A stretch of DNA of 64,000 bases, taken from positions 12,247,501 to 12,311,500 of the forward strand of contig NC_065892.1 of the NCBI RefSeq assembly GCF_905147045.1, read 5' to 3'. Origin of the DNA: Nymphalis io (Eukaryota > Arthropoda > Insecta > Lepidoptera > Nymphalidae). The notes beneath the pieces are model-generated. The model worked only from the letters and a program-made list of their open reading frames with translations. It was not told the origin of the DNA and did no database searches. Below are positions 23,801 through 34,500 of the stretch, piece after piece; positions within the stretch are counted from its first letter, which is position 1; each line of letters starts with the position of its first letter. Both the position numbers and the translations under genes were made by a program.

Positions 23801-25692
23801 TTTATGTGCGCCAAATAAAAATGTGATTACATATATTATTATATCATAAAATATTTTTTAATATAAAAACTGGAAGCGTTTTTATATTAAAAAACAAGGC
23901 TGGATTTATTCAAATATCGATACGACGTTTCTTGTTTTGTCTAAATATGAGTATTAAGTAGTCGATTAAATGCTTATAGCAGCACGCAATGAAGGTAAAG
24001 GAATAATTAAGTAGTATGTTTGATTACCTTCTGTTTTTGCATAATACCTGGATTCGTATGCAAATATATAATTTTAAAAATGCAATGAAATATGATTAGT
24101 GCACTAACGTTGCGTTCTAATGTCATATTTGATTTAATTGTAATGAAAACATTATATGAATCTTATACAACATTAAAAACTTGAGTTGCAGCGAATGTTC
24201 GTCGAACGAATAGTATATGGATATTAAAACGTATAAGTAAGTAAATTTTTTTTCTAAAAGATCATAAATTGATAGGGAACTAGATAATAAAATTTAAACA
24301 AACTAATTATTATGAAGCTTCGTCTCGACTTAATTAAACGTTAACAAAGTACTTACTGACTAATTATTATTTGCAAGCCAAAACATTTTTTTTAAAGATA
24401 TAAGATATTTTAATTTACTTGAAACCTGAATTACTATTCTTGTTTTTTTTTTAATAAATCATTACAGAAGTTAATGAGAGGTTATTGAGCCAAAATAGAT
24501 CTTTTTTCTACTTTTTTTTACGGTTTGGGCGCCAATTTTCGAACTCGCATTAATCAGGCCAAATAGTTTGGCCCAATATTCGGCCACTCAACTAACCGAG
24601 TATTTGTCATTCATTCTGGGGCGAATATACTTTTCCTTGCGACACTAATGAAAACAACAACCTTAGACCAAGTCACATTAAGGAAATGCATAGGTTGTAC
24701 AGTCATATTTTTTTCATAAAACTGTTTTGTGTGCACCATTTATTTATTAAATAAAGAATTTAAAATAAAGTTAGCGTCTTAATATGACTTATTATTATTA
24801 AAGCAAAACTTGACAAAGTTAAACAAAGTACGTACGTTGGGACAATCAACGCACGGAAAATGGTGGCGAAAGGTGATCCGACAAATAAGGCTAATTAGTA
24901 AAAAGGTATTATTTTGCTTCGATTTAAAATTTTCTACAATAATATTTTAAAAATTATAACAATTAACCGTTGGTTTTCATCGTCATATTACAGAATAACA
25001 CAATTGCATAATATACCTACTTTTTTATATATGTGTATATTTTTATAATCATCGTTTTTTACTTGCACTTTACAAATACTGTACATTTATATTTTAGTTT
25101 TAAAAACAAAACTCAATATTAAAGTAATAAAATAATATTTTTTTTTAGAAATATAACAGAATAAAATATGTTAAAGAAAAACCAAACACAGTTAACCCTA
25201 TTTGAAACAAAACCTAGTTTAAGATGCGATAGAAAGTCTAGTCGTGATACTCCATGGCTACTGAGACATTCATTTTTATACAAACATAAAACTTTATACG
25301 GCTAACTAAATATTAGTGTAGTTATCAAGCATAATGTTTTTAAATATAAAATTATTCTAAAAATAATTTTAAACATTTACTAACTTCGCTGTTTTCAAAA
25401 GTGGATGATTACTTCCAACGAGTTTTCGTAAGTGTAAAGCAACGTTGGCTATTTCATCGCTAAGTACCCAGCGGAGGCTGAGGAAGGAGGTTGGGTAACC
25501 AACGATCTTCTCGGCCTCGCTTACTGCTCTGTTCCAATCTGGTTTTGTGTTCTGTTGTGCAACAGCACATCGCGTGCTACTTGTGCTGACTTCCCGCCCA
25601 GCATAAGGTACCAATTTCGCAACCAGTGCACTTGAAGGATGAACTTTCACCAAATCACACCTGAGCACACTCCTCAATCGGCTCAAACTCAT
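6896..25692 (-). CDS. Pdss2: decaprenyl-diphosphate synthase subunit 2 (complete, 7 exons, 423 aa)
   Basis: Non-catalytic partner of PDSS1 in the mitochondrial enzyme that builds the polyprenyl tail of ubiquinone. Coding exons on the minus strand: 25692-25385, 23449-23318, 22688-22500, 15071-14935, 8657-8497, 8193-8002, 7048-6896 (stop TAG 6898-6896). All junctions are GT-AG and phases agree, giving 1272 nt. The Arg-rich, Ser/Thr-rich N-terminus resembles a mitochondrial presequence. Family landmarks are AEKIVGYPTSF (60-70), GLIVLLVSKAAG in exon 2, QRALAEVAEM (148-157), GNKIALLSGDYLLA (187-200) and LLGKSC in exon 5. No DDxxD motif is present, as expected for PDSS2 rather than PDSS1. Human PDSS2 is 399 aa, so the length fits. 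It is divergent to the GOGAT gene at 28403. Confidence 0.95.
7108..7165 (-). mobile_element. SINE family A tail fragment
   Basis: The (AAT)n GTC start, CCGAATTTC and CCAATCTCGAGATTAG correspond to the 3' end of family A as seen at 5812-5880. A short inverted repeat, AGCAACCAATCT/AGATTGGTTGCT, spans 7140-7175. It lies in PDSS2 intron 6. Confidence 0.45.
7519..7795 (-). mobile_element. SINE family B, diverged copy
   Basis: Plus-strand text runs from AGCCTGTGAATGT at 7522, through CTGCACCAATGCGGGTTGG, to the B-box complement GGGTTTGAACCCA at about 7730 and the A-box complement CACTGGGCCACC at about 7776. That is the same order as the cleaner copies at 9806 and 36797, with deletions. It lies in PDSS2 intron 6. 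Confidence 0.75.
8002..8193 (-). CDS. Pdss2: PDSS2 exon 6
   Basis: Acceptor TTCAG ends at 8194, donor GTAAGA from 8001. It encodes GYLFGCHLALAWQAFLDLE through SVHDVDYHA (residues 310-373), phase 0 at both ends. Confidence 0.93.
8497..8657 (-). CDS. Pdss2: PDSS2 exon 5 (GC-rich)
   Basis: Acceptor TGTAG ends at 8658, donor GTACCG from 8496. It encodes WDCILSPLPMAGVAG then VLAAGALLGKSCSAALKLAG, the conserved LLxKSC region. It is far more GC-rich than exons 1-4, which creates open antisense and shifted frames that are not genes. Confidence 0.92.
9240..9360 (-). mobile_element. SINE family A, degraded 3' part
   Basis: AAATCTCAAGGACTAGGCAA, then CTACGCAGGAG, then ATGTGCGAAAAAACAGTGCA follow the order of the family A body at 5848-5935, with substitutions. 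The tRNA-like head is absent. Confidence 0.55.
9610..9765. repeat. interspersed-repeat fragment
   Basis: TTTTACGCCTTAGCTACTCA, ACCGATCATCTGAAATTTTG, GGACATAGGCTACGTAACA and GCCGCGGGCAAAAACTAC resemble phrases of a repeat I recall as common in lepidopteran genomes. Boundaries and class cannot be determined here. Confidence 0.3.
9806..10113 (-). mobile_element. SINE family B, full-length copy with 12-bp target-site duplication
   Basis: On the minus strand the head reads GCCGAGATGGCCCTGTGG (A-box region), then GGGTTCAAACCCG (B box), a body, and an end at CCCAGCAGTGGGACATTCAC and AGGCTGTTACGG. The direct repeat AACTAATTAAGT flanks it at 9794-9805 and 10114-10125. It is nearly identical to 36797-37103. 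Confidence 0.88.
10165..11299 (+). mobile_element. mariner-family DNA transposon, inactive
   Basis: Terminal inverted repeats, roughly GATCCTTACATATGAAAGTA at 10165 and its mirror ending at 11299, are flanked by TA on both sides (10163-10164, 11300-11301). Transposase starts at 10352 (MENMKYRYIYEYEFYRGTGA) and stops after 50 codons where sequence is deleted. Later blocks are readable in shifted frames: VSDKTV, IITCDEKWILYDN (first catalytic Asp kept), VSVWWTSTGVVHY and TDYHFFRNLDNFLQGK. The second catalytic block is GxNARPH-like with a small deletion and the Asp lost. The third reads SPGLAPTDYHFF where the family has SPDLAP. The copy cannot make active transposase. It lies in PDSS2 intron 4. 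Confidence 0.93.
12447..12560 (+). mobile_element. SINE family B, 5'-truncated tail copy
   Basis: CCAACCCGCATTGGAGCAGC, CCTTCTCCTCGAAAAGAGG and GCCCAGCAGTGGGACACTCA, then the CAGGCTGTTACGG end. Orientation is opposite to the copy at 9806. Confidence 0.8.
12873..13105 (-). mobile_element. SINE-like family D, single copy
   Basis: Plus-strand text: CCTGGGACATTATTCACACA, GGCCATCTGATC, TAAGCAGAGCTTGTATTATG, ACAGACATGTTCATGCACAC, TGTCTGTCCTGGGTG and CTACCAACCACGCCAACCGG. I recall this order from a lepidopteran repeat whose right end is tRNA-like; here the B-box part seems deleted. Assignment rests on recollection of the family. Confidence 0.5.
14578..14890 (+). mobile_element. SINE-like family C copy with TA-microsatellite tail
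   Basis: It starts CTGGTGGTAGGGCTTTGTGC and passes TACCACCCACTCATCAG, GTTCCGGTTTGAAGGGTGAG and GGTTGGTGGCGCATTGGC. It ends GGCCCATATGCTCGTCC and CTCTATAAA, where an A tail has become (TA)14 at 14863-14890. It is nearly identical to 33252-33547. Confidence 0.85.
14935..15071 (-). CDS. Pdss2: PDSS2 exon 4
   Basis: Acceptor AATAG ends at 15072, donor GTAACT from 14934. It encodes NQELVELMSSAVRDLVEAEF, matching the conserved NTKVVELLASALMDLVQG block of vertebrate PDSS2, then a variable linker ending ETAS. Confidence 0.92.
17175..17280 (-). mobile_element. SINE-like family C, heavily degraded
   Basis: TGGGCCTATTGATGGTAAGT, GATCACAACAAGTACAACCC and GCGCCGTCAACCATGAGATC follow the order of the inverted family C text (compare 41995-42115) with many changes. 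Confidence 0.5.
18905..19125 (+). mobile_element. SINE family B, degraded near-full-length copy
   Basis: The head AAGCCCAGTGGGTAGAACAC keeps the A-box-like AGTGG. The body has TTTATAATTCATC and GGAAAACATCCCGGGTAAAC. The tail has GAGCAGTGGAACATTTAAAG and GCCGTTACTTATGG. Same order as the clean B copies. Confidence 0.6.
20940..21530 (+). mobile_element. 3' end of an R1-clade-like non-LTR retrotransposon
   Basis: The plus frame 21053-21259 reads MLGSEQCWSEMVSFCESVM then QKEAAERERE and an Arg-rich terminus RRRRPGRRKRG, ending TAG. That is the style of C-terminus I know from R1-clade ORF2 proteins, whose last domain follows the RT. A zinc-knuckle region upstream is only traceable in broken frames. 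The GC-rich segment after the stop (21260-21490) is its 3' UTR; part of it recurs at about 53065-53150 on the minus strand. It is 5'-truncated. Confidence 0.65.
21725..21895 (+). mobile_element. SINE-like family C, degraded 3' half
   Basis: GGTTGAGTGAGCCAATGTAA, ATAAGGGACTCATTATCTAA, TTTCTTACATTGCCAATATT and GATGACTTACCGTCAGGTCC align by order with the C body. Confidence 0.6.
22500..22688 (-). CDS. Pdss2: PDSS2 exon 3
   Basis: Acceptor TGCAG ends at 22689, donor GTATGT from 22499. It carries residues 147-209 with QRALAEVAEM, LVHKGLVNMN and GNKIALLSGDYLLA, the helical core equivalent to the first aspartate-rich region of trans-prenyltransferases but without DDxxD. Confidence 0.93.
23318..23449 (-). 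CDS. Pdss2: PDSS2 exon 2
   Basis: Acceptor AG at 23451-23450, donor GTATGT from 23317. It encodes NNMQAWGLIVLLVSKAAG, a block strongly conserved in PDSS2, followed by a variable acidic stretch. Confidence 0.92.
23450..25384 (-). other. Pdss2: PDSS2 intron 1 (1.9 kb)
   Basis: AT-rich; the only structure noted is the tRNA-like element at 24520-24606. PDSS2 introns 2 (22689-23317), 5 (8194-8496) and 6 (7049-8001) hold nothing beyond the repeats listed. Confidence 0.7.
24520..24606 (-). repeat. tRNA-like fragment, possible SINE head
   Basis: The minus strand reads GGTTAGTTGAGTGGCCGAA (A-box-like) and, about 35 bases on, GCGAGTTCGAAAATTGGCGC (B-box-like). No convincing acceptor or anticodon stem can be drawn, so this is not called as a tRNA gene. 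Confidence 0.3.
25385..25692 (-). CDS. Pdss2: PDSS2 exon 1 (residues 1-102 plus 2 nt)
   Basis: ATG at 25692-25690 is followed by SLSRLRSVLR, a basic presequence-like start, and then the conserved WNRAVSEAEKIVGYPTSF segment (53-70). The donor is GTTAGT at 25384. A GTAAAT three bases downstream would break the frame to exon 2, so the GTTAGT donor was chosen: it restores the conserved KNLIYNGKNNMQAWG junction. Confidence 0.92.
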
Positions 25693-28402
25693 TTTTCAGG
25701 CACAAAACAAACCAATAAAACACAAACGATTTCGCAAAATCAAATAATTACTTAAGTGATGAGATATTTATATATTTTTGGTTTTTTAAAGTTTTTCATA
25801 CAATGTTGCAAAGTACTTTATCATAATAGATTTTTTTATATATCCAATTGTAAATCTTCAAATTTACACAAATTTTTACATGAACACAATGATGTTTCGT
25901 AAATATTTCTAAGCGCGCCACTTTACGAACGTTTTACTCTTTGCCGCTAAAATGTTTAACTGAAGGACAGTGATGGGGATTGGTCCATTGACTGTTGAAG
26001 CGAATGAATTTTACACAATGCGATTTGGATTGTTGCCACATGACAAATATTAAATAACAATAAAGACTGACATTCAGGAAATTATTGATTCTTACATTGA
26101 GATTGCAAAATATCATTGGACTTTCTTGTCTAAATAAAATAAATAAATAATAATGAAATCGCGAACGTACATATACTTACATCACTATTTTAAATAATTT
26201 TCATAAAAAATTTGTCATTGTTTCGATCTTGATTTCAAAAATATTTATATGGAATATCAAAATATAAAACTTCTTACGGAAAATGAAGTAATTGTCAATG
26301 GCTTAATATCAAAATATCTATTGAATAATTTACGACTTTTATCGACAATTTGTCGATTGACATTACGTTGACAGATTTTAATTTTTAATTAACCACTAAG
26401 GCAACGAAACAATTGCCAGTGCCATTCAAGACGTCATTATCATTAAGTACAATAATAATATTTATTATAAATTCTAAAGTAGTTAAAAAAAATAACTAGT
26501 AAGCTGTTTTATAAAAAAATTAAGATTCATTTTTAGCTGATTTTAGATAGAAAAATATATTAATAAAATAACTACTATGCTATGTAAAAGGTAAACGACG
26601 ATGCCAAAACTCAAAAGAACCTAACTGATTACTTATTGGAAATATTTAGAAATATTTTGAAGTATAGGGAAAAATGGTTTGTTTTTGGCAATTACTTACA
26701 GAGTCCTATATAATATTTATTATGCTTGAACTTACTGATTTGATGTTATTCGTTAAATTTGTTGCACATTGACTAAGAAAATTCCTTTATACGAAAATCA
26801 GTAAATAAATAATAGATAAATAATGTTGCTAAGCGTCTGTAAGAAACTATATGACGTTGTCTCTATTTTAAAGAAAATCATTACGGGTAAAATCATTTTG
26901 TGTTATAGCAACACACATGATTTTTTGTTCATTCTATTTCGTTCTCGATTCTTATACTTCCATAGAATTCAATGGAAGCAACGTTCACTTAGTGACTCAC
27001 TCATTTTAGTCATTCGCGTACCACCGGCTGTTGTAGTCGACTGTAAAGGGTCACTACGAATCGCCGGCTTTTTTTTTAATATCAGTTAAATTAACTGAAT
27101 AGAACAATCGTACTTTTGATTATAATACAGATTTTTCCTGTGAAAGTGCAAACATTACGTAGTGGTGGTACACACGATCATCACAGTTTCATATTTCAAT
27201 CGAAATTACTTTGAGGTACAGTATGCGCAGTACAGTGCAGTTTGCAATAATTTCTTTCTCCTTGATCAGCCAAATGAACAGCCCACGTGTAATGCATACG
27301 TGGTAAACTTCATCTCTAGCTACTAATAGCTCAAAATGATTAAAAATGTGTAATTAGACATTCCTTAACTAAGTAGCTATTTGATCTCGTACCCTCTTGA
27401 AAGACTACCAGGCGACTGTTACGTATTATATTTTACTATAACAACTGCGTAGTATTTTTTTTTTATTATAACAAATTAATAACAAAATCAATACACATCC
27501 TAAGGAAATATTAAATATCTTTTCGAAATAAAAAGCTCTTAGAGAGTTTGAGAGCTTTCTTTTCCTCAAATTCCTAATTTAAAGGTAAAATTTATTATTT
27601 ATATTTTTATCTTTACTGTATATAAAATTAATCTATTATATGATATTATATAAATAGCATACAGCATAGCATATTGTAACAATTGTCAAAAATACATATT
27701 AATTGAAGTTTTTAGAAAAATTTAAAGAAATACTATATACTACTTAAATAGGTAGGTAGGTACTTGCTAGTTTTATTTCATATTCCGTACATTGTTTCGT
27801 TAGTAGAAATCTCGAAGCCATTTTCATATTACCGGGTATAAAAAGGAAATATCGGACGAGGATATACTTAATCCCTTTACTCAATATTAATAAAATATAA
27901 TTAATCCATTATTTTCCACAAGATTAATTCATAGAAAAACATTATTTAAAAAAATATCTAGTACAGATAATTAAAACAAAATCAAAATTAGCCTAAGATT
28001 TTGACATAATTACTGAAAAACTAACTAAAATAAATTAATTATATAAGTTGGTATGTATAAAATATCAGATGATCTCATATTCCGTAAGAATTTGAAAACA
28101 AACAGTTCGAACTGTGTTATCAATGGTTTGTAGGCCAAGGTAACAATAGTTTGTATAAAGTAAATAATAAATACAAATAAGTACCTTTCTAAATGTTGTA
28201 AGTATTTTTAAACTTATACATGAACCTCCTTCATTGAATACCTGTCCTCTACTAAAATCTGCTCCTCATCTATAGCTTATTTCCATCATATAAGTCTTAG
28301 AATGTATACACACAGCTTAGATTTATCGGTAACTAAATGAATTCCAGTTAATATAAGTATCTTACCCGCAATGGCTATAAAATAAAACTTTTTCCAATAG
28401 GT
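25693..28402. promoter_or_regulatory. divergent spacer between PDSS2 and GOGAT start codons
   Basis: 2.7 kb separate the two ATGs of oppositely transcribed genes, so both promoters (and any GOGAT 5' UTR exon) should lie here. The GOGAT ATG at 28403 follows a good acceptor (TTTCCAATAG) by only two bases, which implies an upstream non-coding or short coding exon in this spacer; I could not locate it. A stretch of less AT-rich DNA at 26930-27070 is a possible site. Nothing else is recognised. Confidence 0.5.
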
Positions 28403-28510
28403 ATGGAGTGGGAAGGGCCCCCCAAGCAAGGCTTGTACGACCCTCAGAACGAGCACGAGGCTTGTGGTGTTGGCTTTGTTGTTGCTATCGATGGCAAACG
28501 TTCTCATAAA
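28403..28510 (+). CDS. GOGAT: GOGAT exon 1: propeptide and catalytic Cys21
   Basis: MEWEGPPKQGLYDPQNEHEA precedes CGVGFVVAIDGKRSHK. Class II glutamine amidotransferases start at this Cys after processing. The ATG is the first possible one in the exon; an upstream exon adding a few residues cannot be excluded because the acceptor lies only 2 nt before the ATG. Confidence 0.9.
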
Positions 28511-31500
28511 GTAAGTAACTTTATTTGTTACATAATGATAAGTTGGTACCTTAAAGTAAGCTAAGATTTGGATAAATAATAACTTACCAACACACACCCT
28601 TAAAAATGAATTTTATTCTCTGCTGATATAATAAAGGTTCACCAACAGGTTTTCTATTGAAAGTTTACCACTTTTTATTTAGATAGAAAATTAACACAGC
28701 CAGTGTTAGTGATAATAGAAACTATTTAAACTAAAATGAACCTACAAAAGAAAGATTTTTTTATTTAATTTTCTATTGGGTAATGTGTTCTTGTGTTAGC
28801 AGTAAATTACTCACAATATTCTTGTATGCCATTGGCCAGTGATATACACACATGTAAAATAGAGAAGTAACTTGCATGCTAGTTAACTGCAAAAAACAAG
28901 TAACTAACTCACTGTGGATCCATTAGCTAATTACCTTGCTTACCATTTACTATATTGCTTGTAAGAGGTATAAAGAAGCTATTTCACAAGACAGTATGAG
29001 CCAGTCCCATGCTAAATCTTCTACTGTTTTTATTTTTTGCAGTGGAATGTTTGGCTAAATTATTTGCTATTACATACGTTCACACGAGATGGTTACGCAG
29101 TCCCCTGCGTCCCCCACGAAATGTTGTGCAATCTAGGTGCCTGCCAGATACAGGCATGCCAGTTAACTTATCCACATAAAAGTAGCTGGCATGCAACTGC
29201 AAGCTACATGCATGTGTATTTGCCTTTAATTTATTTGCCTCTTTCAAATTCATCTTTAGATTACTTCGCCATATCAAAAATTAATGATAGGTTTATTATC
29301 ATTTTCTGGCTGATGTTACATGTAACAACAACCCATTGTTGTTTAGGTTCTTATGACTTAATTAAAGAGTTTAAGGGACTTACTAATCTTTTAGAATGTT
29401 GTCTTTTTCCCAAATACCATAGACAAGGCTTACATGCATATATCATAATATTTCAAAAAAATCTAAAATCAAGTACAATTTATTTGTGTAAAAATATTAA
29501 ATTTTCATGTACGACGTTCTAATTGGAGTCTAGTTCTAAGTCCTAATAACATTAGCATGTATATTTGACATTGAAATAACAAGATCGGTGGCGTAGTGGC
29601 GACGACATTCTGATAATGAAATATTGTTACAAGTGGTCATAACATCTTATAGTTATTATATTTAACCAGAATGACGTAACATGAACACACTCTGCCACTT
29701 ACATCCAGGGATATATAATTTGGACTGGAATATTTGCAAATTTATTTTATATTTCAATATACCGTTCGTGTGAACGTTAGCAATTTTGTTTTCTGTATTA
29801 CTGTTTTTTGACATTATCGTATATTTCTATTTATGAGGCGAAGTATTTCAATTTTTAACAAACATTACTTAAAATGTTGATTAGTTACTTTCTATATCAA
29901 ATTTTCAAATAATTGATTTATTACGAAATAAATAAGGTTACTTTTTTACTATTTGTAAAGAAAAAACTCGAAACGTTTTTTGTCTCTAGATCGTGCGCGA
30001 TGCTGAAACTCTCGCAAAACGTATGGAGCACCGAGGCGCATGCGCATGCGACAACGATACGGGTGACGGTGCCGGAGTTTTGACCGCTATACCGCACCAA
30101 TACTACTGCGCTCAGCTTAGGTAAGTACTTGTTATAAAATGATTATAGAAAGAATATAAAACCACGATAAACCATGCAAATACGGTCAAAAGGTATATTC
30201 AATTAATAATATATATAAGAACGTTCTTAAATTGTAAATTTTCAATAAGAGAGGACTCAACACTCAAACGCGTAACGATTAGCAAACTAATCGATTATTT
30301 ATTGATGGGATAGTGTAAAACAAACATTTTGAATATAAGACCTTGGGTTTTTCATTTTTAATTTCACGCAATAAACCATTCGTGTTTCGCATCAAAATCA
30401 AAGCTAATCAGAAATAAATTGTACTAATTGGCGGATGTAGTTGATGTAAGACTCAAAACTCTTAGTGCAACAATTATATTGTGGTATAAAAATCATATTT
30501 TATCTAGAAAACACTGGCCCATTGCCAAATACAGGCAACAATGGGATCACTTTACTTGGCATTCTGCCAACGAGTACCGCTTGACGGAAATCGATTCGTC
30601 AGCTGCAGTCTGAAGAAGGCATTGAATTAGATTAAAGGTCATGTCTTCTATGTATAGTTACATAATATAAGGCTTATATAAATCTACCGCCAAGACAAGA
30701 CAACGGAAGCGCAGGGAACTCGCTATCTTTTCTCGAAGCGTTTCGTCGTTTTTTGTACCGTTATACGAATCTATAATGTTCTGAAGATTTTTATTATGAT
30801 TTATTTTTATGGAATTTGCCAAATTACATACTTCCACAGAAAATATTGAATTCTCCAGTTTTATGAATTGTGAATAATTATTTAAATAATGTACCATATA
30901 ATAGTTTCGTTCAGAGTTGAAAATATTGCCAATTTTCTTTGTTTTTTTTTACAAAGCTTATATGCATATGCTTAAGACATACTTACATACTTTGTTTTTA
31001 AACATTCAAATCGAAATAAGTGTAATAATATCATATTTATAACAATTATTCGTTATTTTAATTTGATTAGCTTGCTCGTATTATTTACGAAATGAGTTAA
31101 ATCAAAACAATTAATATCAATTAAGTCTACCTTAACAGTAAAACGACTTTGTAATCCAATACAAATAGTTCTTTAAGTAATATGAGATTTATATTATTTA
31201 ATTTACTCGGTCGATTATAAGACACGTTTAATATAATAAAACAATAATTTAATATTCCTACGCTTTATAGGTATTAGTATCAGCCACGCTGGTCTGTAAT
31301 CAGATGAAGCAGTTGTTACTCGCGGCTTGTGGTTTACCGAATGTATATTATAAATATATGTCTATATCACGTGTATTTATAAGCATTATACCTTCATATA
31401 AGTAATAAGTATAGTTCAGATTTGTTGACGTTATGTTCGTATTTTTATTCGAGCATTGGTATGGGAACAGGATCATTTGTTTATTTAAAAAATTGTTTTT

Positions 31501-34500
31501 TTTTTTTTTTAATATTTCGTCGAGTGCAAAGAAGCCGAACATTTATATCTGATATTAATAAAATATTTTTTTTAATTGTATTTTCTAGCAAAAGAATCAA
31601 TGAAAAGGCCAAATAAAATACTGTGTCTATAAATTGAGCTGTGATTTTATACTAGGCTTCTCTTGTCTCATGGATCCCAAAACCGAGCATTGCTATAAAA
31701 CTTGCATCGTATTAAAGCAATATGAAACGGTATGAGGTTAAACTAACAAAACACCATTATAACCTCAGTTAGTTGACAGTTATAATTAAATATTTGTAAC
31801 GAATTATAGTTCCGTTTAGTTTTATCCGGTTCCCGTCAAGTAAGTAAGCAAAGAGTAATTTTAAGAAGTGTTATCTGATAACCTAAACTTATATAACAAA
31901 CAGGACATGAGTCATCAAGAAATAACTAAAAACACTAAAGAGCGATGGAGAATTTAACTAAAATCGATTTAGGTGTTGAGCAATGGACATTGTTATGCAA
32001 ATAAAATGCCAATTATTGAATAAATACGCGTATAAAGTAAAATATTTTGTATTCGTTCATTAAATACCAATATTAATAAATTATAAAAGGATAATCTAAG
32101 GACATATAGACGAATTGTACATATTTTAAATAAAAAACATCAAATAATGCGATGAAATAGCATTACTTATAGAAAACCTAAATAATGTACTTGTGGACGA
32201 TAGAATATATTAGTCTCGAACATAAAATCGGAAAGGCTACAAGATGGCAAAGATCTTAGAAAAATGGTCGTTCAATGCTTATTTATTTATTAAATACATT
32301 TGTTGCACTACACGAAATATACATATATTGTGTAGTCGTCATAAATAAAAAATACAATTACATACATACATACGATATACATCAAACTCATTCAATTCTT
32401 GTATTTATGTATTCTTCATAAACATTGTTTAGTCCAACCAAACCAATCCAATCCAAGTCCAAGATTATTAATTACTGTAAATACTTTTCAAATATAATGA
32501 CAACTTTCATGGTTTCACAGCAATCATTTTGTAATTGAATAGCCATTGTGCTCTCAATAGCCTATATTAAGATCAGCGATAGCCCACACTGTTATCTTAT
32601 CGTAATTACCTCTTAAACACTATTAATAACCGTTTGAGGGGGTAAAATTAATGCAAACAAATTAATCATATGATGTAAGATTCGTATAAACAACTCAGGG
32701 TCCTTGAAGACTTGAGTATAGCTGATAGTATTATGTTTTAGATGTTATATTAAGTGCTAACAAGGAAGCTTTATTATATTAAAGTAAAGGAAATATCAAA
32801 TATCATATAATATAATATATAAAATAAAAAGTTTATTTTTATTTTCATGCTTTATTTCTATTGCGGTGGAACGTTTTATTTTATTTGTGTAAATAATTTA
32901 TAACTTTTATAAAAGGGCAGTAATTCCTGTAAGAATTCACTTCAATCTCACTCGTGAGGTTTTGAAAACAGACTAATACGATACGCTATTTCGATGCGTC
33001 TATCCTATAAATCTTGTAATTATTATCGTTTTGCTGTGTTTCGATCTGTTGTTATAGAATAGCTCTACTGATCCGCGCCAAAAAACTAAACGTTTTTAAT
33101 TCAGTGCTCTAAGTATTACTTAATTCATATACTCACTATCATAATTGACATTGATATCATCAAAAGGATATCGTGTAATATGTTTTCATTTCACACACTG
33201 ATATGATGACCTATTTGCTTCTTTTTTGCAAATACGAGTACAAAGATTTTACTGGTGGTAGGGCTTTGTGCAAGCTCGTCTGGGTAGGTACCACCCACTC
33301 ATCAGATATTCTACCGCAAAACAGCAATACTTGATATTGTTGTGTTCCGGTTTGAAGGGTGAGTGAGCCAGTGTAATTACAGGCACAAGGGACATAAAAT
33401 CTTAGTTCCCAAGGTTGGTGGCGCATTGGCTATAAGCGATGGTTGACATTTCTTACAATGCCAATGTCTAAGGGCGTTTGGTGACCACTTACCATCAGGT
33501 GGCCCATATGCTCGTCCTCCTTCCTATTCTATAAAAAAAAAAAAAAGATGAAAATCGTTGCAAGAATAGGCTGCGTGTAATGTTTGGTCAAAGTTCAGTT
33601 CGTGAAACTCGAATCGGAACAGTCGCCCCTGCTCAATCAAAACGATTGTCGTCTGACCCACTGTAAGTAGATAATAGCAATGGCAATAATGTATTGTATA
33701 TTGCGACTCGTTGACTACGCAGTTGACTGATTAACCGATCGCTCTTCCTTTTTATTATGCAGTTCTATTTTTTATATAAAAACCATAGCCATAATTCAGA
33801 ATTACTAAATAACAATTTCCATCGTTCTTCAAGTATGAAGGATTTTCATAAAAAAATTTATCCCTTTTATCACTACCTAAGGGGATACATTTTCAAAAAA
33901 CCTTCTTAGTGCTAACATACTGTGTTAAAGGAACCTGTATGCAAAATTGCATGGTGCTGTGCTGTGTCCCAGTAGTGCGGATTGTGCTTTGCAATGAATT
34001 TTAGCGATTATTAGACTTCGCAACCGCTGACCGATCACCGTAAAAGTTGGCACGTATACGTATATTTTTCATTCTGCATGCATCACTTTAACTTGTATAC
34101 TGTTCAACTGATCGTCATGACAATTGATCTAGGGCTTAATTGGGACACGAATATTTTAGCGTAAGTCTTAGTAAATAAATTTAAAAATGCATTATAATGT
34201 AAGTGAGAAGCTAGTAAATATGCATATATTTAAACAGTCCATTTAGTATTTTGGGAGTAGGAGTCTCAGCCGGGTTATAAGCAAAATATATTAATGTATG
34301 ACATTAATCAATCAATATGTTGAATGATTAATTTTGAGTATGATTAATTGACTAATAACTTGGAATTATTTAAAACTAAATAATTCTCAGTAAAGTAACA
34401 GCCTGTAAATGTCCCACTGCTGGGCTAAGGCCTCCTCTCCCTAGTTGAGGAGAAGGTATAATTCTCATACCATTTTCAATCCAATAAAATTAAAACTGTC

